A DNA stretch of 64,000 bases from Terana coerulea. Its lineage: Eukaryota; Basidiomycota; Agaricomycetes; Polyporales; Phanerochaetaceae. The position numbers and the translations under genes are program-made. The notes beneath the pieces are model-generated. The model searched no databases. It saw only the letters and a list, made by a program, of their open reading frames with translations, and was not told the DNA's origin. The DNA lies in the NCBI GenBank assembly GCA_024811115.1, contig JAKOGH010000645.1, forward strand, positions 372,001-436,000, given 5' to 3'. This document shows, in pieces, positions 37,154 to 47,201 of this stretch. Position 1 is the first letter of the stretch. Every line of letters starts with the position of its first letter.

Positions 37154-38939
37154 CGTACTCCACCATCATTTAAGTTATAGATAGAGCACGCACACATGAT
37201 TCAATGGGCCATTCATGAATCTTAGCTCGCCTTCAAGTTCTCAAACTCCTCCTAACTTTTATATGTGCGTATGCGCCGTGTCGTCTCACAAGGGTGCGTG
37301 CTGCGTTTCCACACGAAACTGAGCTGAGGCTTGGATTATGGCTTAAACTTGGCTTAAACTCACTACTGTACGACATTTTTGCGGTATGCATAAAATCAAT
37401 CATAGGTGACGTTGGAATGGCTACTATGGCACTAACAATAATTTGTTGTGACGGGCACTCTGCAATGCATGTTCAGGAGCTCTGCCGCGCTGCGCAGGAA
37501 GCGTACTCGGACGCATCTCGCCTTTTCGATAGCATGGCTTCAAGGCTGTCCCCGCGGACTGGGAGACATACAAACTAACTAGGCTATGCGTGGTACAAGC
37601 GACCTTGCACTAGGTTGAGCGAGCTGAGATGGCCTGGTTTTGACAGTCACCAGGAGGTCCGGTAACCTGGCCAGCTTCGGATCATGGAGCAATCGCGAGC
37701 TTGCTGTTGGTCGTCGTTCGTCCAGCTGGGAAGCTCTGTTGACAGAAGCACCATCAGCTACGCCGTCGCCTGCACAGGACGTCGCAGTTCAGCACGTCTC
37801 GATCATCCGTGCCCAAAGTGTCCGACAACTATACCAAGGGCATCTAGGATGCGATGAGCGAGGACGAACCGAGGGCGTGGACGAGCCCAATGAACGCTGC
37901 AGATGTCGCTAGGTGATCGTCGTCGTCACTCTCTCGTAGCCCTCTTCGCGGGACGCCGCCTGCACGGAGAGCTCCAAAAGCCAAGAGAGCAGATCTCGGA
38001 GCTCAGTCTGCTCGACCTTTCACTTCCGCGTTCGCAGCCACATGCTGGCAATAGCGCGATACGCGTCCCCATGGGCAAGATTCGCCACAAACTGGCTGCA
38101 CGGGGCCGGCCCCCCGGGATCACCTGCGCCTGGATGCGTGAAGCTCAGCCGTCGTGCACTGTCCCGTGCGGATCGCCAGGACGTCCGCGGCTGGCTGCGG
38201 TACTTCGAGCAAGCAAGCTTCAATGAGCGAATGGCTGACGATGTCGGCGGCGCAGAAACGTGGGCCGCCGCGGACGTGCAGAACCAGACTCCCGCATGCA
38301 GATCCGGAAGATGTGCGGGAGATGATGAATACGAGAATGCTCGAGGTCGCAGAGGACGTATACATAAAGTTGCGAGTGACGCTGCGGCGCTTGCGCTGAG
38401 GGAGGCGTTAGCGCAGAGATCCGTGAACTCAATAATAATTGGAGGCTGGTCCGACATCATCCTGCGTTGATCCCGTGCACGGCGTGCCCTGGCCTGGCAG
38501 GCGGACGGTCTGGTGCCTTTCCCTCGTCCTGTTTGTTATCTCGCCAGCGAGTCATTCTCCCACCTGCGCGCGGGCGTGGGAGCACGGGATCATCACGCAT
38601 CATGCTGATCCTGCGAACTCTGAAGTAAGTTGGCTGGCGGAGACTGAAGCTAATCCGGTCGTCAGGCTGTACCTGCACTGGACAGGCCATCACCGTTGTA
38701 CAGCCTATTCCCGCAATTGATGACGTGGTGACAAACTGGATCCTTAATGCTATGTGTCATCTAGCACCTTTGTCTCCTGCCCTCTCATTGCGCCACACTG
38801 CGCACCCTGCCCTGCGTGCTTGCCCTCACCCGCTAACCTCACCCCGCTTCAGAACCCACTCCACGCAGGATGATAGAAGGTGCGTCTCTCTGACCAGTCG
38901 CGCTCGAAGCGGTGTGTCTGCCGCTCACACGGCCCCCCA
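37154..38939. other. Long intergenic stretch, no confident gene
   Basis: About 1.8 kb. Overlapping open frames occur between 37640 and 38470 on both strands. One plus-strand frame around 38270-38400 reads a helical segment ('DPEDVREMMNTRMLEVAED', 'VYIKLRVTLRRLR') that looks protein-like but is short, lacks a start and has no family match I know. It may be a gene relic. The last 200 bases are the promoter side of the next gene. Confidence 0.45.
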
Positions 38940-39708
38940 ATGCCAGCGGTCTCAAGCGTACGCCTCGAGACCAAGACCGAGCCGCAGGACGCTTCACTCG
39001 CACTGTCAGGTGAGTGCATTCTTTGGTTGCACCCGTTGTGCTCAACATCCGATGCGTTTGCTGCAGCCTCCGAGAGCGCAGGACGCAAACGGTCACCCTC
39101 GTCCGCAGCGAAGATGCCTCCGCGCATAACCGGACACGACCTGATGGCCATCTTCCCCACGAACCCGCCCTCGAACGACGTCTCCTGCGACGACCTGTTC
39201 AAGAAGCAGGCCCGCCAATTTCTCTCCGCCCCCGCCCCGCCTTCCACCGTGAAGCAGGAGACGGGCCCCGACGCCGCCGCGGCGCGCGCCTCGTCCTCCC
39301 TCGAGCCTGGCGCGAGTGGCTATGCGAGCGGGCGCAGCTCCGCGGATTCGAGCCATCGACAACAGCAGCAGCCGCCACAGCGGCACCCGTCGCAGGCGCA
39401 GTACCCACCCGGGACAGGGTACGCCAACGGCGGCGAGGCGCGGCCGCAGGCGCGAAGAGACCTCGCGCCGCGGCCGGAGGGCGCACGGCCGCCTGACATG
39501 TACCGCTTCGAGGTTCGCTCTGCCCCTCGGACGGCATGACCTGTCACTCACTATTCCTGTGCAGATACGCCCGTCGGACGTGCCGACGCCGCGGACGGGT
39601 CCCGAGCGGCGGGAAAGGCCTCAGAATCGGGGTCGCCCATGCCGCTGTTCACGCGCGAGCCTCTGAGCTTGGATCGCTCGCGGACGTCGAGCTCCCACGG
39701 GCACTAGA
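38940..39708 (+). CDS. Unrecognised protein, Ser/Gln/Pro-rich
   Basis: I do not recognise this gene. The model starts at ATG 38940 ('MPAVSSVRLETKTEPQDASL'), has an intron at about 39008-39066 that keeps frame into 'SESAGRKRSPSSAAKMPPRI', and continues with 'TGHDLMAIFPTNPPSNDVSC' and 'CDDLFKKQARQFLSA', the only segment that looks structured. A disordered part rich in Ser, Gln, Pro and Arg follows. A second intron begins after about 39510 and ends at AG 39563-39564. The last exon has a good C-terminus in one frame ('SPMPLFTREPLSLDRSR', stop 39706-39708), but phase from the first exon leads into another frame, so one more indel or a different splice site is implied. GC content is high. Possibly a transcriptional regulator by composition only. 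Confidence 0.5.
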
Positions 39709-40188
39709 CCGAGGCGGTGCCTCCCTGCCTCGACAGTTTTAAATTAAACCCTGGGGCTATCCTAGGGCGGTTCCTTGACCCAGAGCCATCTGGGATGCAC
39801 AGTAGCGTACTTACCCACAACCTAATAGGGCCTCCTCCGCAGCCACGCTGGAACGTCAATCTTCGCCTGACCCGATCTGTTTTCTCCTTCTTGCATTCTT
39901 GAACATATGTATATAGGCTGAAGCTTGCGACGTTGCAATGATGGTTGAGAGGGTGTCTATTGACATCTCGAACACACAGTGATGAACGGCGTCGGAGGAT
40001 TGGAGAATAAAGCGATGCATGGTTGTCGGACCAAGGTCGGGGGCAAGGTTAGCGTTCATGCGCTGACAGCCTTCCAAGCACGAATCTTTTCGTTAAGGTT
40101 ACGGTTCGCATCCAAGGTTTCGGCAACGCTGACGCATGCCGAGGATAATGTATGGAGGGAAGAGCAGTCATCCATTTGTCCCGACAGA
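39709..40188. other. Convergent intergenic region
   Basis: 480 bases between two convergent genes. AT-richer than the flanking coding sequence, no protein-like open frames. Probably two 3' UTRs. Confidence 0.55.
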
Positions 40189-41419
40189 TTATAGATCATA
40201 CCCGTCGTCGCTCCCACTGAAAACGAGATCGTCTCCTTCGTCGTCCGACGGCAGCCCACAATTGCCATTCGACCCGGCACCGTCCGCGAGAATGTGATGT
40301 CTGCCGCCCCGCGAGTGAGTCTCGTCCGACACCAACAGGGCCAGATCCGTACCTCCGTAGTAGTTCCTCCACGCCCAGTTTAGCCTCCCAGTCCACACGG
40401 ATCCAGGTATGCACCAGCTCCCCGCCCCGGTACACGAGTATCGTCGGTAGCATGTCCGTGTCCACGTCGTCGTCCTCCCAATCACCGTCGCTGTTCTCGC
40501 CGCCGCTCTCGTCCTCATCCGCGTCGTCTTCGTCCTCGTCCTCGGGGAAGCGGCCAGGCACCAAGATCTTCCGCGAGGGGGTGCGGTGCAGCGAAAACGG
40601 AGGCCGCGCGGACAGCAAATTTGCGCTCGGCTTCGCCTTGCCGGTCGAGGTGGCGAACCCTAATGCACCTGCTCTGGCGCGCAGAAACTTGGTCGCAGGG
40701 TACAGCCGTGCCAGGCGTCCAAGAGTGTCGTCCAAGGACGCACAGCGTTCCAGAGACTAGTATACACAGCTTAATAATGACAATCCGCATAAATGGCGCA
40801 GCGTGTAACTCACTGGGTCGTATATGTGGAGAACTACCCACACGCTGCGATCTTCCGACTCGACAGCCTGCACAAACCCGCGCTCGCCGACCTCCCGGAG
40901 GTGACCGAATCGACCCTTGCTGAACGGTACCCGGGCAGAGGAACCATCCTCCCGTGCTCTCTGTACGAGCCGACGTTCTTCTTCTTCTCTCCATGTCAAA
41001 CCACCCAAGCTAGCTTTTTCCATTGCACGGTTCAGTGCATCCACTTCTTGGGCCCGCTTAGATCTTGCCATAGACTGAGCTTCATTGCGGTCGCGAATGA
41101 CACCCTTGACACCCGTCCGCCCTGGGACGCCCATCCCGATAGAAGATTCCTGCTCTTGCTGCTCTCGAGCGATCTTGGCTTCTATGGTGCGGCGGCGCTC
41201 CGCGTCCGAGTCGTAGTCGTAGTCCTCGTCATCCCCCGCATTCGGCCAGTGAGCGGGCGTCGGCGACGGCGAACGCGAGCGGACCGGCGAGGACGAGCGA
41301 GATGGCGGGTTGAAGAGCTTGCCAGAGAGGACAAGGTCTTCAATGTTACCGTCCTAGCATGGTTATGACGTGAGCGACGATGGTGTGGTAGAAGAAATAC
41401 ATACGATGATATCTGGCAT
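40189..41419 (-). CDS. Phosducin-like protein (thioredoxin-fold G-beta/CCT cofactor)
   Basis: Phosducin-like proteins help the CCT chaperonin fold G-protein beta subunits. Exon 1 is tiny ('MPDII', start 41419), joined to 'DGNIEDLVLSGKLFNPPS', then a long helical region 'AERRRTIEAKIAREQQEQE' and 'SKRAQEVDALNRAMEKASLG'. The thioredoxin-like domain follows: 'FVQAVESEDRSVWVVLHIYD', then 'LERCASLDDTLGRLARLYPA' in the next exon, and 'DTDMLPTILVYRGGELVHTW'. A family-specific insert ('EDEDEDDADEDESGGENSDG') lies before that strand. The frame breaks near 40345-40375, after 'DWEAKLGVEELL'. The alternative frame carries a plausible native acidic tail ('LPSDDEGDDLVFSGSDDGYD') ending at 40189, while the uninterrupted frame becomes an unlikely Arg-rich tail. 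Confidence 0.85.
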
Positions 41420-42002
41420 CTCAATATGATGTGGCAAGAGTGAGAGACGGTCGTCGGCCCAGAAGAAGCGACGAGCTTGGAAGTTTGAATCAGGCTCACG
41501 CAACCCTGAACTGCGCTCACACGCGCTGGTCAGCTCTTCGCCCACAGTCAGAGTACATCGCCGGGCAGAGACCAGAACAATTCGCCACGCATGCTGGAAA
41601 TCCCGGATATATTCCCCGCTGCAGAGCAGGGCGGTCGCGAGGGGCGGGGGCAATCACATGGATCAAGGACGAACAGCCCGGCGCCGGAGTCGCTGTGCGC
41701 TGCTACTTATACCTCGCCCTCGCCCACCATCCCGCACATCCTCGCGCCGCTGAGCACCCAGCGCGCACTCCTCTCAGCCTTCTCTGGCCGCCGCTCTTGT
41801 GCACAGGCCTAGACTCGCGCAAGCCCGCAACGCTAAACTCGATTTCGACTGCCGTCAAATTCACGCAGCTCATCTGACCCCGCAGAGCGCGTAGACCACT
41901 CTATCGCCCTTCAAATAGCCAGCTCGGCGTGCCTTGGACGGTTGGGAGCTCTGCGCGTGCTTCCGCCCACCGTACACAACCCAGCGACACCGCCCATTTG
42001 TT
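41420..42002. other. Divergent intergenic region, phosducin-like / CAT
   Basis: 583 bases between two divergent starts. The open frame at 41431-41877 has no domain signal. Presumed promoters of both genes. Confidence 0.5.
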
Positions 42003-44509
42003 ATGCTTAGGTTGGCATCGAGCTCTAGAGTGCCGGTTGCGTCTCGTGCCAGTGTTTCGTCGCGACTTTCGGTGAGTGTCCATATTTTGTGTCGCAATGC
42101 GTAATGTACAGCTCGGATGGAGTCCTATAGCTATACCAGAGCCCCAGAGCTGTCCAGCTACCCAGGGCCAACTAACGCCGACGCGAGCAGGCTTCTCGGC
42201 CGCAATGCGCGGGAGCCCTGACCCGCGCGCCGCCTGCACCCAGTACTTACTGACACCTCCCGTCTGTTTCAGTCCCGCCAGACAAGAGTAATGGCGTCCA
42301 AGCCCCCTCCCGCAAGCTCACGTCTTCCGCGCCGCGCCGCGCCGACGACGTGCCCGCCGGGTACGCCGCCGACCCCGCCGCGGGCACGATGCTCCGCTTC
42401 GAGGCGTCGCTCCCGCGCCTGCCCATCCCGCCGCTCGCGTCGACCGCGGCCAAGTACCTCGAGAGCGTCCAGCCGCACCTCACGCCGGCGGAGCTCGCGA
42501 CGACGCGCGCGGCGGTGCAGCAGTTCGTCGAGTCCGCGCAGGGGCGGGTGCTCCAGGAGCGCCTGCAGGCGCGCGCGGCGGAGCCGGGCAGGACGAGCTG
42601 GCTTGCGGACTGGTGGAACGAGGCGGCGTACATGGGCTACCGCGATCCGGTCGTCGTGTTCGTCAGTTACTTCTATGTGCATCGGGACGACCTGCGGAGG
42701 CCGAGCCAGGCGAAGCGGGCTGCTGAGTTGTTGAAGGCGATGCTGGCGTTCCGTTCTCTTGTCGAGAGGTCGGTACAACATGCACTTGCTCTTCTTTGGG
42801 TGTGCTAACGGAGTATATCAGCAAACAACTCGAACCTGAGAAGATCCGAGGCATGCCTTTGGCAATGGATTCCTACAAATGGCTGTAAGCATAACATTGG
42901 CTATATGTGTCGTCGTCGCTCTGAACTCATTCATCAATCAGGTTCCACTCTTCTCGATACCCAGTCAAACCATCAGATACCGCGCGCAAGTTTGACCCTG
43001 CGCAACACAACCACGTCGTGTTCGCGCGGAAGAACAAGTTCTTCCAGGTGCGGCTGGCCACCAAAGATGGTCGCGACCTCACCGCGGCGGAACTGGAAGC
43101 CCAGATTCAGAAGGTTATTGCGTTGGCGGGCGAGGAGAAGGCCGTGCCCGTCGGTGCGCTGACCTCGGAGAACAGGGATGTTTGGGCAGATGTAAGTGCT
43201 TCCGCTCGTTCCGAAGAACAACGTCTCAATCATGCATGATGCGGCTGTAGGCTCGTGCGGCACTGTTGGCAGCTTCCCCGTCGAACGCGGCATCTCTGGA
43301 GGCCATCGAGTCCGCCATGGTCGTCGTGTGTCTCGACGACTCCCAACCCGTCGCGCGGGAAGACGTCAGCTGGAACTGCTGGGTCGGCGACGGCCGCAAC
43401 CGATTCTACGACAAACACCAACGTAAGCTTTTTCACTCTGCCGTCTGTCAACGGCTACTCTGACACTTGTTCCCCAGTGATTGTGTTCGAGAACGGCAAG
43501 TCTGGTTTCCTCGGCGAGCACTCCTGCATGGACGGCACGCCCACGCTGCGCATGACAGAGTTCATGATCGGTGCACTGCAGCAGGGCAAGATCGACCTCG
43601 GGTCCTCCGTCGCGCCCGAAGCGCTCCCGGAGCCCACGGAGCTGCCCTTCGTGCTCAACGCCCAAACGCAGGGCCACGTCAAGCAGGCAGAAGCGAACTT
43701 CGACGCGCTCGTCGGTGCACACGACATGGCGGTGCTGCACTACGAGGGCTACGGCAAGGAGCACATCAAGCGCTTCAAGGTCTCGCCCGACGCGTGGGCG
43801 CAGCTCGTCAAGCAGCTCGCGTTCCACAAGATGTGCGGCCGCCCGGGCGTGTGCTACGAGAGCGCGCAGACGCGCAAGTACCAGCGCGGGCGCACGGAGG
43901 TCATCCGCACCGCGAGCAACGAGAGCAAGGCCTGGGCGGAGGCCATGCTCGACCCGAGCGTGCCGGTGCGTCGGCCACGCATTGCAGGCCGTGATACGTT
44001 GCTGACGCGAAGTGTAATAGGCTACACAGCGCGCGGCGCTGTTCCGCAAGGCCGTCGGCCGCCACCTGCAGTACGCGGCGTGGGCTGCGGACGGCCAGGG
44101 TGTGGACCGCCACCTGTTCGGCCTCAAGAAGATGCTGAAAGAGGGCGAGTCCGTCCCTGAAATCTACACGGACCCGGCATTCTCGAAGACCAACCACTGG
44201 GAGCTCTCAACGTCGAATCTGTCGTCGCCTAGTCTCGACGGTTGGGGCTACGGTGAAGGTATGATGCTTACATATGACCTGTGGATTCTGGACCTGACTT
44301 TTCTGCCTCTCACAGTTGTTCCTGACGGCTACGGCTTGTCATACACCATCGGCGACGAGTACATCCGCTGGACTATCACCAGCTTGAAAAAGCAGACAAA
44401 GGAGCTGAAACACTATTTGGCTGAAGCTGCCACGGAGACAAGGGAGATGATGGAGAAGGCAGCAAAGGAAGAAGCTACCAAGGAGCAAGGTGGCAAGGCG
44501 AAGCTATAG
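42003..44509 (+). CDS. CAT2: Carnitine O-acetyltransferase, mitochondrial and peroxisomal
   Basis: Transfers acetyl groups between CoA and carnitine so that acetyl units can move between peroxisome, cytosol and mitochondrion. Exon 1 (42003-42071) encodes 23 residues rich in Arg and Ser (MLRLASSSRVPVASRASVSS), a mitochondrial presequence. The enzyme starts at 'EASLPRLPIPPLASTAAKYL' and continues 'DWWNEAAYMGYRDPVVVFVS'. The catalytic His is in 'GFLGEHSCMDGTPTLRM'. The CoA/carnitine region includes 'HIKRFKVSPDAWAQLVKQLA', 'YESAQTRKYQRGRTEVIRTA' and 'VVPDGYGLSYTIGDEYIRW'. Seven later introns keep frame. The C-terminus is -AKL, a peroxisomal PTS1. Exon 1 does not join exon 2 in the frame used downstream, so the first junction holds an indel or another start is used. 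The 3' end lies 137 bases from the convergent FHA gene. Confidence 0.93.
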
Positions 44510-44646
44510 TACTATAAACATCGAGATGGTTTCTGGGTATTTGGATAGATTCTCTGCTGTAGAGCTAGAGATACTAGACGTGCCATCTGCCACCACTAAT
44601 ATATACGCATTTACATCAAGGGATTTGCATAACCATCTCGTGCATC

Positions 44647-45735
44647 TCAGGCAGCATCCTCCGACAGCAGTACGTATTCCCGTGCTGATTCCCCGAATTT
44701 TATGACTACTCGTCCAGGTGAGCTGAGTGGCAGAGGAGGGCTGATGTCTGCTTACCATCACCCAACTGCAGCTCGTAGTATCTCAGAGACAGGAATAGCT
44801 TCGCCGTTAACATGAGTGCCATTGGTCGACTCCAGATCTATTATGAATGGTCTGTACAGCGTCCGATTATAAGTTCAGGGTCGGATGCGAGATACAGAAT
44901 GGCTTACTTGATCGAAGCCTTCACCTCCCCAAACTCGTTCTTCTCTTGAACTTGTCGGTCTATATGAAATCATTAGCTGAGTTGGTCAGCGCACGCTTAA
45001 TGCCACAACACACATTGTATGGCGGCATGTTGCTTCGAACAAGAGGGGTGCTCGATGGCGATGTCTGCTACCAGCCTATCCCTCCCGATGAGGTAGCAGC
45101 TCTGGCGATGGATGTGCAGCAATTCTGGTAAACACGGGTCAGATTGGAAGCTGTATGCTATGCGGAAAGTACTCACCGACTTGCTCTTGCCCTTTGAACA
45201 CGTACAGCCGCGCTTCAGGAGGCTCGTGGTACTTCAGCACCGTCTTCGACCCATCCTTGTGTTCCACCGTCTTCGTCGCAGCGGCGAGCAGGCCAGAGTG
45301 TCCGAAGTTGGGCTTCGCCTTGTCCTCTGGAGATTTTGAGCGGGACTTTTCAGACCTCGACTTCGACTTCGAGCGCGAGGGTTGGCGGCGCGGCGAGGCA
45401 GATCGACGAGAGGGTCCGTCTCGTGGCGTGCCTCTACGCCTCTCACTATCGCGGTCCCTCACATCTCTTTCGTCTCTGCCCCGTCTATCTCTATCCCTCC
45501 GCCCTGGCCGCTCCCTCTCATCATACTCTCTGTCCCTGCCATACCGTGGCTCGTCGCGGTCGCGGTTGGACTTCCGACGGTCACGATCCCTGTCCTCGTG
45601 GTCGCGCTCAGAGTACGGGCCATCTCGACGGCGTGAGTCGTCATAGTCTCCCCTAGAACTTTTTGAAGCTCTGGAACGGCTGTCAGGGTTCTCGGAGCGA
45701 TACGAGCGGCGAGGAGAAGGAGAGTCTCGCACCAT
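44647..45735 (-). CDS. PML1: SNIP1/Pml1-like FHA-domain splicing protein
   Basis: Resembles SNIP1 and yeast Pml1, a subunit of the pre-mRNA retention and splicing (RES) complex. The first exon (start 45735) is an Arg/Ser/Asp-rich disordered region with many RD and RS dipeptides, then 'KPNFGHSGLLAAATKTVEHK' and 'YHEPPEARLYVFKGQEQV', the lead-in of the SNIP1 FHA domain. Downstream exons give the FHA core: 'SCYLIGRDRLVADIAIEHPS' (phosphothreonine-binding Arg), 'SCSKQHAAIQYR', 'KPFIIDLESTNGTHVNGEAI' (TNGT) and, after a one-base frame change near 44780, 'RYYELQLGD' then 'VIKFGESAREYVLLSEDAA' with the stop at 44647-44649. The shift is one extra G before the RYYEL segment. The order RS region plus C-terminal FHA fits the family well. 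Confidence 0.88.
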
Positions 45736-47201
45736 TGCGGAGGTTGGTGGTGGTTATTAGGGAAGTGCAAGATTACGCTAAGCGCCTACGACTTCCTCCC
45801 GAACTTCCATGAACAGCGATGTCGATGAACACTCGACGACGTGCAGCATTTGCCGCCTAAAATACTCGGTATGCAACCGTCACGGCGATTGTTGACAGTA
45901 TTCTGTAGATGGCACTATACGGACGTAGTCCAAGCAGCTTCCCTGAGCCGCGGTTGCGTCTTAGTAGCGAACTGACGGCGCGCCCTGCAACGATCTCCCG
46001 GTGAGCGTCCTTGTATCTCCACGTTCATGTACTACTTATGCAACGTTGATTCTTCAGTAATGCGATTCTGCGTGTGATTATAATCATGGTGAAAACACCC
46101 ATATCGTTACGTTGTGGCAGACGGGACCATACATAAGTTATCAAGCTTGCTCCTGCCACTCACCTTCTGAATTGCGAGACGCCAAACGTCTAGCGCATGC
46201 CCCACGTCGCGAGTGAATCGCATCCTCTGACCTCACTGCCGACCTCTCCTGGGCACCGCCGTGGCTGTGCGCGAGGCATGTCGTAGTTTGGGTAAGCACC
46301 GCTTGAAATGCACCATCTATTTACGATAATTATCCCCCTTTCGGCTGAAGGTTATGCTATAGTTTATTATCTCTTAAGCATATTGAACACTATCTTGAGA
46401 AGTAATGTATAGGTGGTCTCCGCCTTTGTCGCGTGCCACCTCTCGCGGAGTCCAAGAGAATTTCTTGGAGAGGCTGTAAGGCTGTATCATGGTGAGAAAA
46501 ATCGCGAAACGGCCCGAAGCCTGAATGAAGTTTGAAGTTTGGTGGTACAGCCCTCCTGGTATTTATATTACTGTCTACAAGCTAACCCGACGTCCCCTCA
46601 ATTGCTGTACGCCGTAACACGAAGCCTGTCGTCGACGTTAATACTTACGATGATGATGAGGACTGCAGACTACAATATGACCGAGAACAATAACTAGATC
46701 ACTCCGCACTTATCGGTTAAGAAGCTCCTTTTATGCATAGCATCATGTGTTAGATTCGTGAGACAGCGGACGGCGGCCACCTTTTGGCACGCTAGTCGTC
46801 GACTCGGGTCTAGACCTGCTGATATAGCAGTCAAAAATCCAACGGTGCACGCACATTGCTAGCGGATTGTGCCTCAGCAATATAGAGTCTGACTGCTAAT
46901 TGCGTGTGGTTTCTGCGTATTTTGTGAGCTGCAACCTGGGAGTTTCCTTCGTTCAGGATACGAATGAGCGCTGAGGCGCGTGTTCCCCAAAATGGTAGTG
47001 ATATCAATCGGTGATCCCCGAGTACAAGGTGATATGTCCGAAACAGGCAGTCGAACACTGGCCAACTTCAACCACTTGCGCAAACAATCATAACGCAGCC
47101 ACTCTCCGGCCACCTCCTCATTTGTGCATAAAATACTGCACGCGTCTGCTTGAAAAGTAAGTTGATCTCTGCCCCCAATTCCTCGACCCCTCTCTGACAC
47201 C
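45736..47201. other. Intergenic, no confident gene
   Basis: About 1.5 kb of lower GC. A small plus-strand ORF at 45809 is discussed under rejected items. No tRNA, repeat or domain-bearing frame was recognised. The part next to 47202 is the presumed promoter of the kinase gene. Confidence 0.5.

Noticed and set aside
45809..45893. Small plus-strand ORF beginning MNSDVDEHSTTCSICRLKYS with a possible intron
   Set aside because: Cys pair is suggestive, but the downstream frame soon ends and no homologous family is recognised.
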